This document shows positions 37,738-46,294 of a DNA stretch of 64,000 nt, in pieces. The position numbers were made by a program, and so were the translations under genes. How positions within the stretch are numbered: the stretch's first letter is position 1; each line of letters starts with the position of its first letter. The stretch is taken from the NCBI RefSeq assembly GCF_009720865.1, contig NZ_WNLA01000004.1:62001-126000 (forward strand), read 5' to 3'. Origin of the DNA: Pseudoduganella ginsengisoli (GTDB lineage: Bacteria > Pseudomonadota > Gammaproteobacteria > Burkholderiales > Burkholderiaceae_D). The notes beneath the pieces are model-generated. The model was not told the DNA's origin. It did not search any database and saw only the letters and a list, made by a program, of their open reading frames with translations.

Positions 37738-38619
37738 TTATCCCTTGACGGCGCCGGCAGTCAGGCCACGCACGAAGTATTTACCTGCGACCATGTAGAT
37801 CACGAGGGTCGGCAGTGCCGCGATAATGGCTGCCGCCATGTTGACGTTGTATTCAGTCACGCCAGTCGACGTGTTGACGAGGTTATTCAGCGCCACGGTA
37901 ATTGGCTGCGCATCGGCGCCGCCAAACACCACGCCAAACAGGAAGTCATTCCAGATTTGCGTGAATTGCCAGATGAAGCACACCATGAAAATCGGCAGCG
38001 ACAGCGGGAAGATGATGCGGCGGTAGATCATGAAGAAGCCTGCGCCATCGATACGCGCGGCATTGACCAGTTCATCGGGCACCGTCACGTAGTAATTGCG
38101 GAAGAACAGCGTGGTGAAGGCGATGCCATAAATGATGTGCACCACCACCAGGCCCGTCGTCGTATTGGCCAGGTCCGCCATGCCCAGCAGGCGCGCCATC
38201 GGCAAGATCACGACCTGGAACGGGATGAAGCAGCCCACCATCAGCGCCGTGAACACGACGTTGTGGCCGGGGAAGCGCCAGTGCGCCAGCACATAGCCGT
38301 TGAGCGAACCAATCAGGCTGGAAATCAGCACGGCCGGCACCACCATTTGCACGGAATTCCAGAAGTAGGGCGCCAGGCCCTCGCAGCGCACGCCGGTGCA
38401 AGCCGTTGACCACGCCTTGCTCCATGCCGCCGTGGTTGGGGCCAGCGGGAAGTCCAGCAAATTGCCGTCGCGGATCTGGTCCAGCGTTTTTACGGACGTG
38501 GTCAGCATCACATACAGCGGCGCCAGGTAATACAGGGCCACCAGCACCAGCAGGGTATAGATGGCGACACGGCCGATGGTGATGCGTTCACCATCGAGGG
38601 ATTGGATATCAGAGGGCAT
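37738..38619 (-). CDS. gtsC: Hexose ABC importer permease, GtsC-like
   Basis: 293 aa, six membrane helices. The EAA loop that docks on the ATPase is ELVNAARIDGAGFFMIYRRIIFPLSLP. Resembles GtsC of Pseudomonas glucose/mannose importers and the MalG class. GGAGGAGA lies just before the ATG. A 28-codon frame overlaps its start (see 38609-38695). Confidence 0.88.
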   Translation of the reverse strand: MPSDIQSLDGERITIGRVAIYTLLVLVALYYLAPLYVMLTTSVKTLDQIRDGNLLDFPLAPTTAAWSKAWSTACTGVRCEGLAPYFWNSVQMVVPAVLISSLIGSLNGYVLAHWRFPGHNVVFTALMVGCFIPFQVVILPMARLLGMADLANTTTGLVVVHIIYGIAFTTLFFRNYYVTVPDELVNAARIDGAGFFMIYRRIIFPLSLPIFMVCFIWQFTQIWNDFLFGVVFGGADAQPITVALNNLVNTSTGVTEYNVNMAAAIIAALPTLVIYMVAGKYFVRGLTAGAVKG

Positions 38620-38695
38620 GGCAGTCTCCTCCTGTTTCCATGTGCAGCGACAATATTGCGGAAGTTCGCAGGTTGAGGTTGATATCAGCGGCCAT
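38609..38695 (-). CDS. Possible 28-codon coupling ORF between the permease genes
   Basis: Starts at an ATG (38695) with AAAAGGAG upstream, 11 bases inside the end of the gtsB-like gene. It reads MAADINLNLRTSAILSLHME.. and stops 11 bases inside the gtsC-like gene. Its first residues (MAADIN) mirror the start of the next protein (MPSDIQ), suggesting a duplicated start region. It may only serve translational coupling. Confidence 0.3.
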   Translation of the reverse strand: MAADINLNLRTSAILSLHMETGGDCHAL

Positions 38696-39683
38696 GGCGG
38701 GCTCCTTTTGTTTCCAGGTACATCAGCGGCACCAGCACGGCCAGCACGGTGGCCAGCATCATCATGGCGGAAGCGGCGCCCAGGCCCAGCTGGCCGCGGG
38801 TGAATGAAAATTGATACATGAAGATGGCGGGAACGTCGGACGATGTGCCCGGACCGCCCGCCGTCAGCGCCATCACCAGGTCGAAGCTCTTGATGGCAAT
38901 GTGCGCCAGCACCAGCAGCACGGAGAAAAAGACTGGACGCAGCGACGGAATCACGATGCGGCGGTAAATTGTCGGCAGGCTGGCGCCATCGACCATGGCC
39001 GCCTTGATGATGGAATCATCGACACTGCGCAGGCCGGCCAGGAACAGCGCCATCACGAAGCCGGACGATTGCCACACGCCGGCAATCACCACTGTGTAAA
39101 TGGCCATGTCGGAATTGACCAGCCAGTCAAACGTGAAGTTCGTGAAGCCCCAGTCGTGCATCATTTTTTCCAGGCCCAGGCCGGGATTCAAAATCCACTT
39201 CCATGCCGCGCCGGTCACGATGAACGACAGCGCCATCGGGTACAGGTAAATTGCGCGCAATGCGCCTTCGTGGCGGATGCGCTGGTCCAGCAGCACGGCC
39301 ATCATCAGGCCGATGGCCAGGCATACGAGGATGAACAGGCCGCCGAAAATACCGAGGTTGGAGGCGGACACCCACCAGCGCTCGATGCCGAACAGGCGCT
39401 CATACTGCACCAGGCCGGCGAATTCAAAATTGGGCATCATGCGCGATTCGGTCAGCGACAGGTACGCGGTCAGCGCAATGAAACCATAGACAAAGACCAG
39501 CGACGCAACGATGGTGGGCGACAGCACGAGGCGCGGCAGCCACTCATCGGCCAAGGCGCCGAAGCGGCTGGTGGCGGGAAGCGATGGGGGAACGTAACTG
39601 TCGTTGGCGGCGCTGCGCGGGGGCGGCGCTTTGGCGGGCGGCGCAACGGGCCGCACGGTGGAAGAAAGGGGTGTTGCGGACAT
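38685..39683 (-). CDS. gtsB: Hexose ABC importer permease, GtsB-like
   Basis: 332 aa, six membrane helices after a long Pro/Ala-rich cytoplasmic N-terminus (about 45 residues). Strongly resembles Pseudomonas GtsB, e.g. RTIYLYPMALS-like RAIYLYPMALSFIVTGAAWKW and the EAA loop IIKAAMVDGASLPTIYRRIVIPSLRP. MalF-class partner of the next permease. Confidence 0.9.
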   Translation of the reverse strand: MSATPLSSTVRPVAPPAKAPPPRSAANDSYVPPSLPATSRFGALADEWLPRLVLSPTIVASLVFVYGFIALTAYLSLTESRMMPNFEFAGLVQYERLFGIERWWVSASNLGIFGGLFILVCLAIGLMMAVLLDQRIRHEGALRAIYLYPMALSFIVTGAAWKWILNPGLGLEKMMHDWGFTNFTFDWLVNSDMAIYTVVIAGVWQSSGFVMALFLAGLRSVDDSIIKAAMVDGASLPTIYRRIVIPSLRPVFFSVLLVLAHIAIKSFDLVMALTAGGPGTSSDVPAIFMYQFSFTRGQLGLGAASAMMMLATVLAVLVPLMYLETKGARHGR

Positions 39684-39725
39684 GGTGAATCTCCTGGGAA
39701 CTTTGCTGTGACGTGATCGTCACTC

Positions 39726-39814
39726 GTAGGGCGGTTTGGCCGGGAGGCCAAGCCGCCATGCATGCGCCGCTGGCGGCGCCTGGCGGCCCTGCCTCGACGG
39801 CAGAACCGCCCTAC
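39726..39814. repeat. Nested palindromic repeat (GTAGGGCGG family), copy 2
   Basis: 89-base element with ends GTAGGGCGG (39726-39734) / CCGCCCTAC (39806-39814). The left hairpin is GGCGGTTTGGCC-GGGA-GGCCAAGCCGCC (39730-39757); a right hairpin is built around CTGCC-TCGAC-GGCAG. Ends and length match the element at 25196-25283 but the interior differs. It sits in the 176-base gap between the binding-protein and permease genes, inside an operon. Confidence 0.7.
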
Positions 39815-39859
39815 GGAGTGTGGCCTGCCGGCTTTTACAACGGGACAGGCCACAGGGCA

Positions 39860-41098
39860 TTACATGGTTTTCGCAGCCTTCGCCAGCGCTTGCACTGCTG
39901 CCTGCGGCGTCATGGTGGTGCTCATGAACTTGGCGATCACGTCCTGGATCGCGCCTGCCTTGGCCGTGTCAACTGCCATGCCGTGCGCCATCGATGGCAC
40001 CAGGCCGCCGCCTTTGCTGGTGGACGCCATGTCATCCATCGACTTGGTGGCGCAGCTGTCGAATTTGGTGCGCGGCACGCCGGCGCGGACCGGGATAGAA
40101 CCCTTGTTCAAGTTGAACACTTCCTGGAATTCAGGGCTCATCACGGCATTGGCCAGCGTCAGCTGCGCTTTCTGGTCGTCGGCGCCCTTCATCTTGAACA
40201 TCGCCAGCGAGTCGATGTTGAAGGTGAACGCTTTTTCCGTGCCCGGCGCTGCCATGCACAGGTAATCCTTGCCCGGCACTTTGCCCGCCGCCGAGAATTC
40301 ACCCTTGGCCCAGTCGCCCATGAATTGCATGCCGGCCTTGCCGTTGATGACCATGGCGGTGGCCAGGTTCCAGTCGCGGCCCGCCGCATCCTTGTCGATG
40401 TAGGTCTTGATGCGGGCCAGCGTTTCAAAGCTTTTCACCATGGTCGGGCTGGTCAGGCTGGCCTGGTCCAGCTGCACCAGCGCTTTCTTGTAAAAGTCGG
40501 CGCCGCCCGTGCCCAGCACCACGGATTCAAACAGGGTCGCATCCTGCCATGGCTGGCCGCCGTGGGCCACGGCCACCATGCCGGCCTTCTTGATTTTTTC
40601 GGCCGCGTCAAAGAATTCATCGAAGTTCGTTGGCGCCTTGGCGCCGGCTTTCGCCAGCACGGCAGGATTGACCCACAGCCAGTTCACGCGGTGCACGTTG
40701 ACCGGCACAGCCACGTAATGGCCCTTGTACTTCATCACATTGGTCACGACAGGCGGCAGGTTCGCATCCCACTTGCCATCGGCGGCTGCCTGGTCGATGT
40801 TGGCCAGCACGCCTTCCTGGCCCCATTCCTGGATAGACGGGCCCTTGATTTGCGCGGCGGTCGGCGCGCTGCCGGCCATGACACGGGCTTTCAGCGCAGT
40901 CGCAGCATTTTCACCGCCGCCGCCAGCCACGGCGAAGTCTTTCCATGCCACGCCTTTGGCTTCCATCATTTTCTTCAGTTCCGCAGCGGACTTGGCTTCG
41001 CCGCCGGACGTCCAGTAGTGCAGCACTTCCACTTGCGGCGCCGCTTGCGCCGAACCGGCAGCCAGCATAGCTGCCAATACGAGGGTCTTGAGTTTCAT
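39860..41098 (-). CDS. gtsA: Hexose ABC importer substrate-binding protein, GtsA-like
   Basis: 412 aa, periplasmic; signal MKLKTLVLAAMLAAGSAQA. Very close to Pseudomonas GtsA (glucose/mannose): EVLHYWTSGGE, WKDFAVAGGGGENAAT, AQIKGPSIQEWG, YVAVPVNVHRVNWLWVNP, AVAHGGQPWQDATLFE, MQFMGDWAKGEF, KGSIPVR. Delivers sugar to the GtsBC-like permeases. The palindromic element downstream may adjust expression relative to the permeases, as often seen for binding proteins. Glucose as main substrate is inferred from similarity. Confidence 0.92.
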   Translation of the reverse strand: MKLKTLVLAAMLAAGSAQAAPQVEVLHYWTSGGEAKSAAELKKMMEAKGVAWKDFAVAGGGGENAATALKARVMAGSAPTAAQIKGPSIQEWGQEGVLANIDQAAADGKWDANLPPVVTNVMKYKGHYVAVPVNVHRVNWLWVNPAVLAKAGAKAPTNFDEFFDAAEKIKKAGMVAVAHGGQPWQDATLFESVVLGTGGADFYKKALVQLDQASLTSPTMVKSFETLARIKTYIDKDAAGRDWNLATAMVINGKAGMQFMGDWAKGEFSAAGKVPGKDYLCMAAPGTEKAFTFNIDSLAMFKMKGADDQKAQLTLANAVMSPEFQEVFNLNKGSIPVRAGVPRTKFDSCATKSMDDMASTSKGGGLVPSMAHGMAVDTAKAGAIQDVIAKFMSTTMTPQAAVQALAKAAKTM

Positions 41099-41141
41099 GT
41101 CTTGTCTCCGAAAGTTTTATCAGCGATTGCTTTATCAGTGA

Positions 41142-42410
41142 TTACCACCAGGCTTCCATGTGCAGGCCATACGACACGCCGCTCGTGTCCTTGCCATACA
41201 CAGGGCCGGAATTGTTGAAGGCGTTGACGAGCGCCGTCGCCGCGTTGTTCCACTTGCCATAGCTGACGAAGAAGCGCAACTGAGGACGCGACCAGTAGTC
41301 ACGGCCCAGGCCCAGGGTCGGCGCCAGCGTCACTTTCGTCAGGCGCGCCGTGCCGGGTGTTGCGTCGGCTTTCAGGGTGGTGACACCCAGTTCACCCTGC
41401 AGCTTGAAGTTGTCGCTCAGCGCATAGACAGGACGGGCGCCCACGGTAGTCCACGTGGTGGAACCGGTCTTGTCATTCTTGTCGCGCTGGTACAGGGCCA
41501 CGAATTCCATCGAGTAATCGCGGGTAGGCTGGATCCACAGGGAATCGAAGATGCGCAGGCGGGTGTAGTCAGAACCCAGCAGCGTGCTGCCCGATGGGCC
41601 GATACGGGCGCAGCATGGGCCATTGATGCCGGTGCCGGGGCCGACGCCATATTGCACGCCGACCGTGTTGCCGCCGCCGAGTACCTTGTCCTGGCGGTGG
41701 AACACCGACAATTGCCAGCCGCCGTGCGTGTTCTTGTCGTTGCCGTCGGCGGAAATGATGGACGCTGCGAAGTCCAGCGTGCCATCCTGGTTGACCGGCA
41801 AGCCTTCGTAGTTGATGTTTTGGCGGATCGCGGCCGACGAGCTGGTGACTTTGCCCGTCAGCGGGTCGGTGGTGTTGAAATCATTGTCCTTGAAGAAAGC
41901 GTAGCTGATTTTGCCCGGGCCTACTGGATAACGGTCGATACCGCCGCCCGTGCCGTTTTCATTGATATATTGCAGGTCCAGCATGTGGATGTCGGGACGC
42001 ATGTAGTAGCGCTTGCCGATCCACGCGACGCCGCCATTCAATTCCGGCACGTTGCGCGCTTCCACGTAGGCTTTGGCCAGGCCCAGTTTCGCGTCGCCGA
42101 AGTCGGAACTGTTTTTGTAAGCGCTGGCCCACAGCGTGGCCACGAAACTGGCGCCGTTGGCGGCCTTGGCGACTTCCTTGGTATAGCCGCCTTCAAAATA
42201 GCTGTCGCACTCGTTACCGAGGCGGTACGACATGGTGATGCCGCCCAGGCCATAGCAGCTTTGCGTGCCGCCATGGTTGCTGGTGCCGACGCCTGCGCGC
42301 AGGTAGCCGTGGAAGCCTTCGTTATCGTGGTCGCTGGCCTGGACCGCGCCGCAGGAAACGGCAAGAGCGATAGCGGCGGGCAGGGTCTTCAGGAGGGTAT
42401 TGCGGTTCAT
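41142..42410 (-). CDS. lamB: LamB-family carbohydrate porin
   Basis: 422 aa from the ATG at 42410; the longer frame is not family-like. Signal RNTLLKTLPAAIALAVSCGAVQA. Maltoporin features: FHGYLRAGVGTSNHGGTQSCY, MSYRLGNECDSYFEGGY (a Cys pair as in LamB), AWIGKRYYMRPDIHMLDLQY, and the end YGLHMEAWW. Trimeric sugar channel of the outer membrane. First gene of the uptake operon. Pseudomonas gts loci use OprB in this place, so a LamB-type barrel is a variation. Confidence 0.9.
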   Translation of the reverse strand: MNRNTLLKTLPAAIALAVSCGAVQASDHDNEGFHGYLRAGVGTSNHGGTQSCYGLGGITMSYRLGNECDSYFEGGYTKEVAKAANGASFVATLWASAYKNSSDFGDAKLGLAKAYVEARNVPELNGGVAWIGKRYYMRPDIHMLDLQYINENGTGGGIDRYPVGPGKISYAFFKDNDFNTTDPLTGKVTSSSAAIRQNINYEGLPVNQDGTLDFAASIISADGNDKNTHGGWQLSVFHRQDKVLGGGNTVGVQYGVGPGTGINGPCCARIGPSGSTLLGSDYTRLRIFDSLWIQPTRDYSMEFVALYQRDKNDKTGSTTWTTVGARPVYALSDNFKLQGELGVTTLKADATPGTARLTKVTLAPTLGLGRDYWSRPQLRFFVSYGKWNNAATALVNAFNNSGPVYGKDTSGVSYGLHMEAWW

Positions 42411-42753
42411 CGTTGTGAGTCTCCGGTTTGTTGTTTTCAGTGCTGCTGGTACGGACAATAACCGTGGAAAAAATGTGATTCCAGCAAAGCCCGGAGAGGC
42501 TCTTGTTTGTATGTTAAGTACTTGATTTGCTTGAATTAAGTTATTTCTCGGCGGCGCGCGCGCTAACATATCCTTACAATGCTCCCAGTGCGGGCGGCGG
42601 CGGCGGCTGCAACATTTCGCAATAAATCGTTGCGCTTCTTTGCAAAATGCTTCGCATCCTTACCAACGATCCAATCAATCAATGAGTTATAGTCTGACCC
42701 GCACCACAGAATGCAAAACTACAAGGACCGGACAACGAGCCGGCTCGGAGCAC
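42411..42753. promoter_or_regulatory. 343-base divergent control region of the sugar locus
   Basis: Separates the uptake operon (minus) from the binding-protein/two-component operon (plus). Its middle is AT-rich with TTAAGTACTTGATTTGC then TTGAATTAAG (about 42513-42539), direct and inverted CTTGA/TTAAG elements that could bind the OmpR-type regulator. It also has a GC tract GGCGGCGGCGGCGG (42595-42608) and an imperfect CAAC..GTTG dyad near 42611-42633. No promoter could be fixed with confidence. Confidence 0.4.
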
Positions 42754-44019
42754 ATGACGGAGACGAACCGCGCACCAGTAATCGCAGCACTTGCCGTTGC
42801 CGCCTGCTTTATTGCCGGCGGCGCGCCTGCGCGCGCCGATTCGCTGCAGGTGCTGCACTGGTGGCAATCCGCCAGCGAACGCAAAGCCGTTGATTTGATC
42901 GCGGCGCGCCTGGCCGAACAAGACAATATTGGCTGGCGCGACGGCATGGTGCCCAGCGGATCCGGCGCGGCGGCCGCCATCGTGCTACGCAGCCGCATGC
43001 TGGCCAAGGATGCGCCGGAAGTTGCGCAAGTCAACGGCATCGTGATCCGGGACTGGGCACGGCTGGAATTGTTGCAGAACCTCGATGCGGTGGCGCAAGC
43101 GGGCAAGTGGGACAAGGTGCTGCTGCCGGCCGTGGCCGAAGCGATCCAGTCCGATGGCCATGTCTATGCGGCGCCCGTCGGCATCCACCGTATGAATAAC
43201 CTGTTCTACAACCGCAAATTGCTGGCGCGCACCGGACTGGCGGCGCCGGCCACGTGGGATGATTTCGAACGGGTGGCCGCGAAATTGCAGCAGCTGGGCG
43301 TAACGCCGCTGGTGCAAAGCAGCGAGCCTTGGCAGGTGGCGGGATTATTTGAAACATTGGTGCTGTCGGAAGGGGCGGCGTTTTACCGCAGCCTGTTCCA
43401 GCAGCGCGATGCGGCGGCCTATAGCGATGCGCGGCTGGCGTCCGCGCTGAACCGCTTGCGCAGCCTGAAGAAATGGATGGGTCCCGCGATTGCCGAGCGC
43501 ACGTGGGATGCCGGCGTGCGTGAACTGGCCGAAGGCCGCGCGGCCATGATGGTGATGGGCGACTGGGCCAAGGGGGAGCTGATGGCGCGCGGACTGGCGG
43601 TGGATGACGGCTTTGGCTGCGCCACCGTGCCGGGCACGGAACGCTACCACTTGTACAACATCGATACGCTGTCGATGCTGGTGGCGCGCAATGCGCACCG
43701 GGGCAACCAGGAAAAGCTGGCCGCGCTGATTGTCACGCCGGCGCTGCAAAATGACTACAACCAGATCAAAGGGTCGATTCCCGTATTGCGCAACGCGCCG
43801 GTGGCAAAAATGGATGCGTGCGCGCGGGCATCGTGGAAGTTGTTTACCAGCGGTCCGGAAGCGCAGGTGCCCAGCCTGGTGCACCGCATGGCCACCGATG
43901 AAACCGTGCGCGACGCCATCGTGGCGGAAGTGCACCGGTATTTTCTAGATGACCATGTCAGCGTGGCCGATGCGCAGCGCCGGCTCGGGGCGATTGCCCG
44001 CACCTACACGAAAAATTAA
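42754..44019 (+). CDS. Second GtsA-like binding protein, linked to the two-component genes
   Basis: 421 aa from the ATG at 42754 (GGAG 3 bases upstream; in-frame ATGs further up make the start uncertain). Signal APVIAALAVAACFIAGGAPARA. Clear paralogue of the importer's binding protein (LQVLHWWQSASE, GHVYAAPVGIHRMNNLFYN, MMVMGDWAKGELMA, NQIKGSIPVL). The pocket segments differ: AVAGGGGEN is MVPSGSGAA, AHGGQPWQD is VQSSEPWQV, and HRVNWLW is HRMNNLF. 13 bases before the response regulator and with no permease on its strand, it is more likely a sensing partner of the kinase than a transport subunit (inference). Confidence 0.85.
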   Translation: MTETNRAPVIAALAVAACFIAGGAPARADSLQVLHWWQSASERKAVDLIAARLAEQDNIGWRDGMVPSGSGAAAAIVLRSRMLAKDAPEVAQVNGIVIRDWARLELLQNLDAVAQAGKWDKVLLPAVAEAIQSDGHVYAAPVGIHRMNNLFYNRKLLARTGLAAPATWDDFERVAAKLQQLGVTPLVQSSEPWQVAGLFETLVLSEGAAFYRSLFQQRDAAAYSDARLASALNRLRSLKKWMGPAIAERTWDAGVRELAEGRAAMMVMGDWAKGELMARGLAVDDGFGCATVPGTERYHLYNIDTLSMLVARNAHRGNQEKLAALIVTPALQNDYNQIKGSIPVLRNAPVAKMDACARASWKLFTSGPEAQVPSLVHRMATDETVRDAIVAEVHRYFLDDHVSVADAQRRLGAIARTYTKN

Positions 44020-44032
44020 ATTGAGCTGCATT

Positions 44033-44743
44033 ATGCGAAAAATCCTTATCGTCGACGACGACCAGAAAACCCGGACCCTGCTGAAAACGTACCTGGAAAA
44101 AAACCAGTATGAAGTGTACCTGGCCCATAACGGCGAATCGTTCCTCGCGGAATTCAACCGCTACGCGGACGAGTTGTCGCTGGTGATCCTGGATGTCATG
44201 CTGCCCGATACTGATGGCTTCGTGCTGTGCAAAACCGTGCGGCACCGGTCCAACGTGCCGATCATCATGCTCACTGCCAGTTCCGATGAAACCGACCGCG
44301 TGGTGGGGCTGGAACTGGGGGCCGATGATTATGTGTCGAAGCCGTACAGCCCGCGCGAGCTGCTGGCGCGCATTAAAGCCATACACCGGCGCACCGGCAT
44401 GGATAGCGCCGCGGCGCCGCGCTATTACCGTTTCGTCGGCTTTACGCTGGACACGGTGGAGCGCACCGTGACGGACCCGAACGGCAACCTGGTGCCGCTG
44501 ACGGGCCTGGACTTCCAGCTGCTCAAATACTTTGTCGAACACGCGGGCGATATCCTCGACCGCAGCGCGTTGTGTGAAGGCACGCGGGGACGCGATTCAG
44601 GGCCGCTGGACCGTTTCCTCGACGTGCAGATTTCCCGGCTGCGGCTGCGCCTCAATGATGGCGGCAAGCACCCACTGCTGATCAAGACGGTGCGCGGCGC
44701 CGGTTATGTCTTTTCTGCCGATGTGACGTCGTCCAATGCTTAG
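44033..44743 (+). CDS. OmpR-family response regulator (GltR-like)
   Basis: 236 aa from the ATG at 44033. Receiver domain with D9/D10 acidic pair, phospho-Asp54 (VILDVMLPD) and Lys in VSKPYSPREL. Winged-helix domain with PLTGLDFQLLKYFVEHAGDILDRSALCEG and the end IKTVRGAGYVFSAD. Position and partner resemble GltR, which controls glucose-uptake genes in Pseudomonas. Overlaps the kinase gene by 8 bases. Confidence 0.92.
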   Translation: MRKILIVDDDQKTRTLLKTYLEKNQYEVYLAHNGESFLAEFNRYADELSLVILDVMLPDTDGFVLCKTVRHRSNVPIIMLTASSDETDRVVGLELGADDYVSKPYSPRELLARIKAIHRRTGMDSAAAPRYYRFVGFTLDTVERTVTDPNGNLVPLTGLDFQLLKYFVEHAGDILDRSALCEGTRGRDSGPLDRFLDVQISRLRLRLNDGGKHPLLIKTVRGAGYVFSADVTSSNA

Positions 44744-46268
44744 TGAACACCACCGGCCGGCCGCGCCGGCGCCCGCGCCGCAGGCTGTGCGCCATGTGCC
44801 GCGCTGGCAGCGCATGCTGCAGCGTTTGCTGCCGCAATCGCTGTGGGGACGCCTGACCTTGGTGATGGTCATCGGCGTGCTGTTGACGCAATTGGCGGGC
44901 AATTTCATCTGGGCCACGCAGCGCCGCGCAGAAGCGCTGGCGGAAGTGGCGACCGCTTCGCAGCATGTGGGGAAAAGCGCGGCGGGCGCAGTGCGGTTTT
45001 TTCTCAGCCTGCCGCCGAATTACCGGCCGCTGATTTTGCAGCAATTCCGCGAAATGGGCGGTACGCGTTTTTTTGCCAACATCATTGATGCGCCAGTCGA
45101 TGTGGAACCCATTACAGGACAGGAATTGGCCGATGCGGCGCTGGCGCATTTGCGCGTGTCGATGAAGGATGCGCTGCCGAACACGCCGGACATCCGCATG
45201 TCTTTTACGTGGCTGGAACGCTTGCCGGCGCGGCGCGACGTCATGCTGACGGATTTGCCCGAAGCGTGGACGCAGCAAGTGCGCCTGGCCCGTCCGGCGC
45301 CCGTATTGGTGATCCAGGCCGAACTGGAGCCTGGCAACTGGCTGTACCTGGCAACCTTGATGCCGAATCCGTATTTCCTGGAAACAGGCAATCCGCTGAC
45401 GCGCGACCGGCTGCTGCTGCAGGCGCTGTCGCTGGCGGCTGTGCTGCTGCTGTCGATACTTGTCGTGCGCTGGATTACCAGGCCGCTGGCGGCATTGTCG
45501 GAAGCGGCGGCGGCATTTGGCCGGGGAGAAAATCCGCCTGCGCTGCCGGAAACCGGGTCGCGTGAATTCATCAATACGGCGCGTGCGTTTGACGCGATGC
45601 GCCAGCGTATCCAGCGCTATATCGACGACCGCGAAAAATTGTTTGTGTCGATTTCACACGACTTGCGCACGCCCATCATGCGCCTGAAGCTGCGCACGGA
45701 ATTGCTCGACGATGAAGCGATGCAGGCGGAATTCCATGACGACCTCGATGAACTGGACATGATGGTCAAAGGGGCGCTGCAAACCGTCAAGGACAGCGAT
45801 ATCCATGAAAACCCGACGGAAGTGCGGCTCGATGCGCTGCTGGGGCGCATGGTGCGCGATGCGCAACTGGCGGGACATGAAGTCACGTTCAATGCGTCCG
45901 GCTTGACAGTCACGGCGAAACCGCTGGCGCTGAAGCGCGCCATTGGCAACTTGCTCAACAACGCGCTGCACTATGGACAGCAAGTGGAACTGGCTGTGCG
46001 CGAGAAGGGCGGCAATATTGAAATTGTCGTGCGCGACCACGGGCCCGGCGTGCCGGAGGAAGCGCTGGCCGAATTGTGCGAACCCTATGTGCGGCTGGAG
46101 CATGGCCGCAGCCAGAATGCCGGCGGCATGGGATTGGGGCTGGGCATTGCACGGGGGATCGTGCAAGCCCATGGCGGCGAACTGGCGCTGGCCAACGCGC
46201 CGGGAGGCGGCTTCATGGCCACCATCAGTTTGCCGGGCGGGGCGTTCAATCCTGAGCATGCGGTCTGA
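44736..46268 (+). CDS. Sensor histidine kinase (GtrS/GltS-like)
   Basis: 510 aa. TM1 39-60, periplasmic loop about 61-225, TM2 226-246, HAMP, phospho-His308 in SISHDLRTP, ATPase with NLLNNALHYG, DHGPGVPEE and GMGLGLGIA. A Pro/Ala-rich cytoplasmic N-terminus precedes TM1. The 165-residue periplasmic domain could accept the co-encoded binding protein or a ligand directly. Likely phosphorylates the regulator encoded before it and controls the divergent sugar-uptake operon. Confidence 0.91.
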   Translation: MLSEHHRPAAPAPAPQAVRHVPRWQRMLQRLLPQSLWGRLTLVMVIGVLLTQLAGNFIWATQRRAEALAEVATASQHVGKSAAGAVRFFLSLPPNYRPLILQQFREMGGTRFFANIIDAPVDVEPITGQELADAALAHLRVSMKDALPNTPDIRMSFTWLERLPARRDVMLTDLPEAWTQQVRLARPAPVLVIQAELEPGNWLYLATLMPNPYFLETGNPLTRDRLLLQALSLAAVLLLSILVVRWITRPLAALSEAAAAFGRGENPPALPETGSREFINTARAFDAMRQRIQRYIDDREKLFVSISHDLRTPIMRLKLRTELLDDEAMQAEFHDDLDELDMMVKGALQTVKDSDIHENPTEVRLDALLGRMVRDAQLAGHEVTFNASGLTVTAKPLALKRAIGNLLNNALHYGQQVELAVREKGGNIEIVVRDHGPGVPEEALAELCEPYVRLEHGRSQNAGGMGLGLGIARGIVQAHGGELALANAPGGGFMATISLPGGAFNPEHAV

Positions 46269-46294
46269 CATCCTGGTGCGGCTTCATCGCCCCC

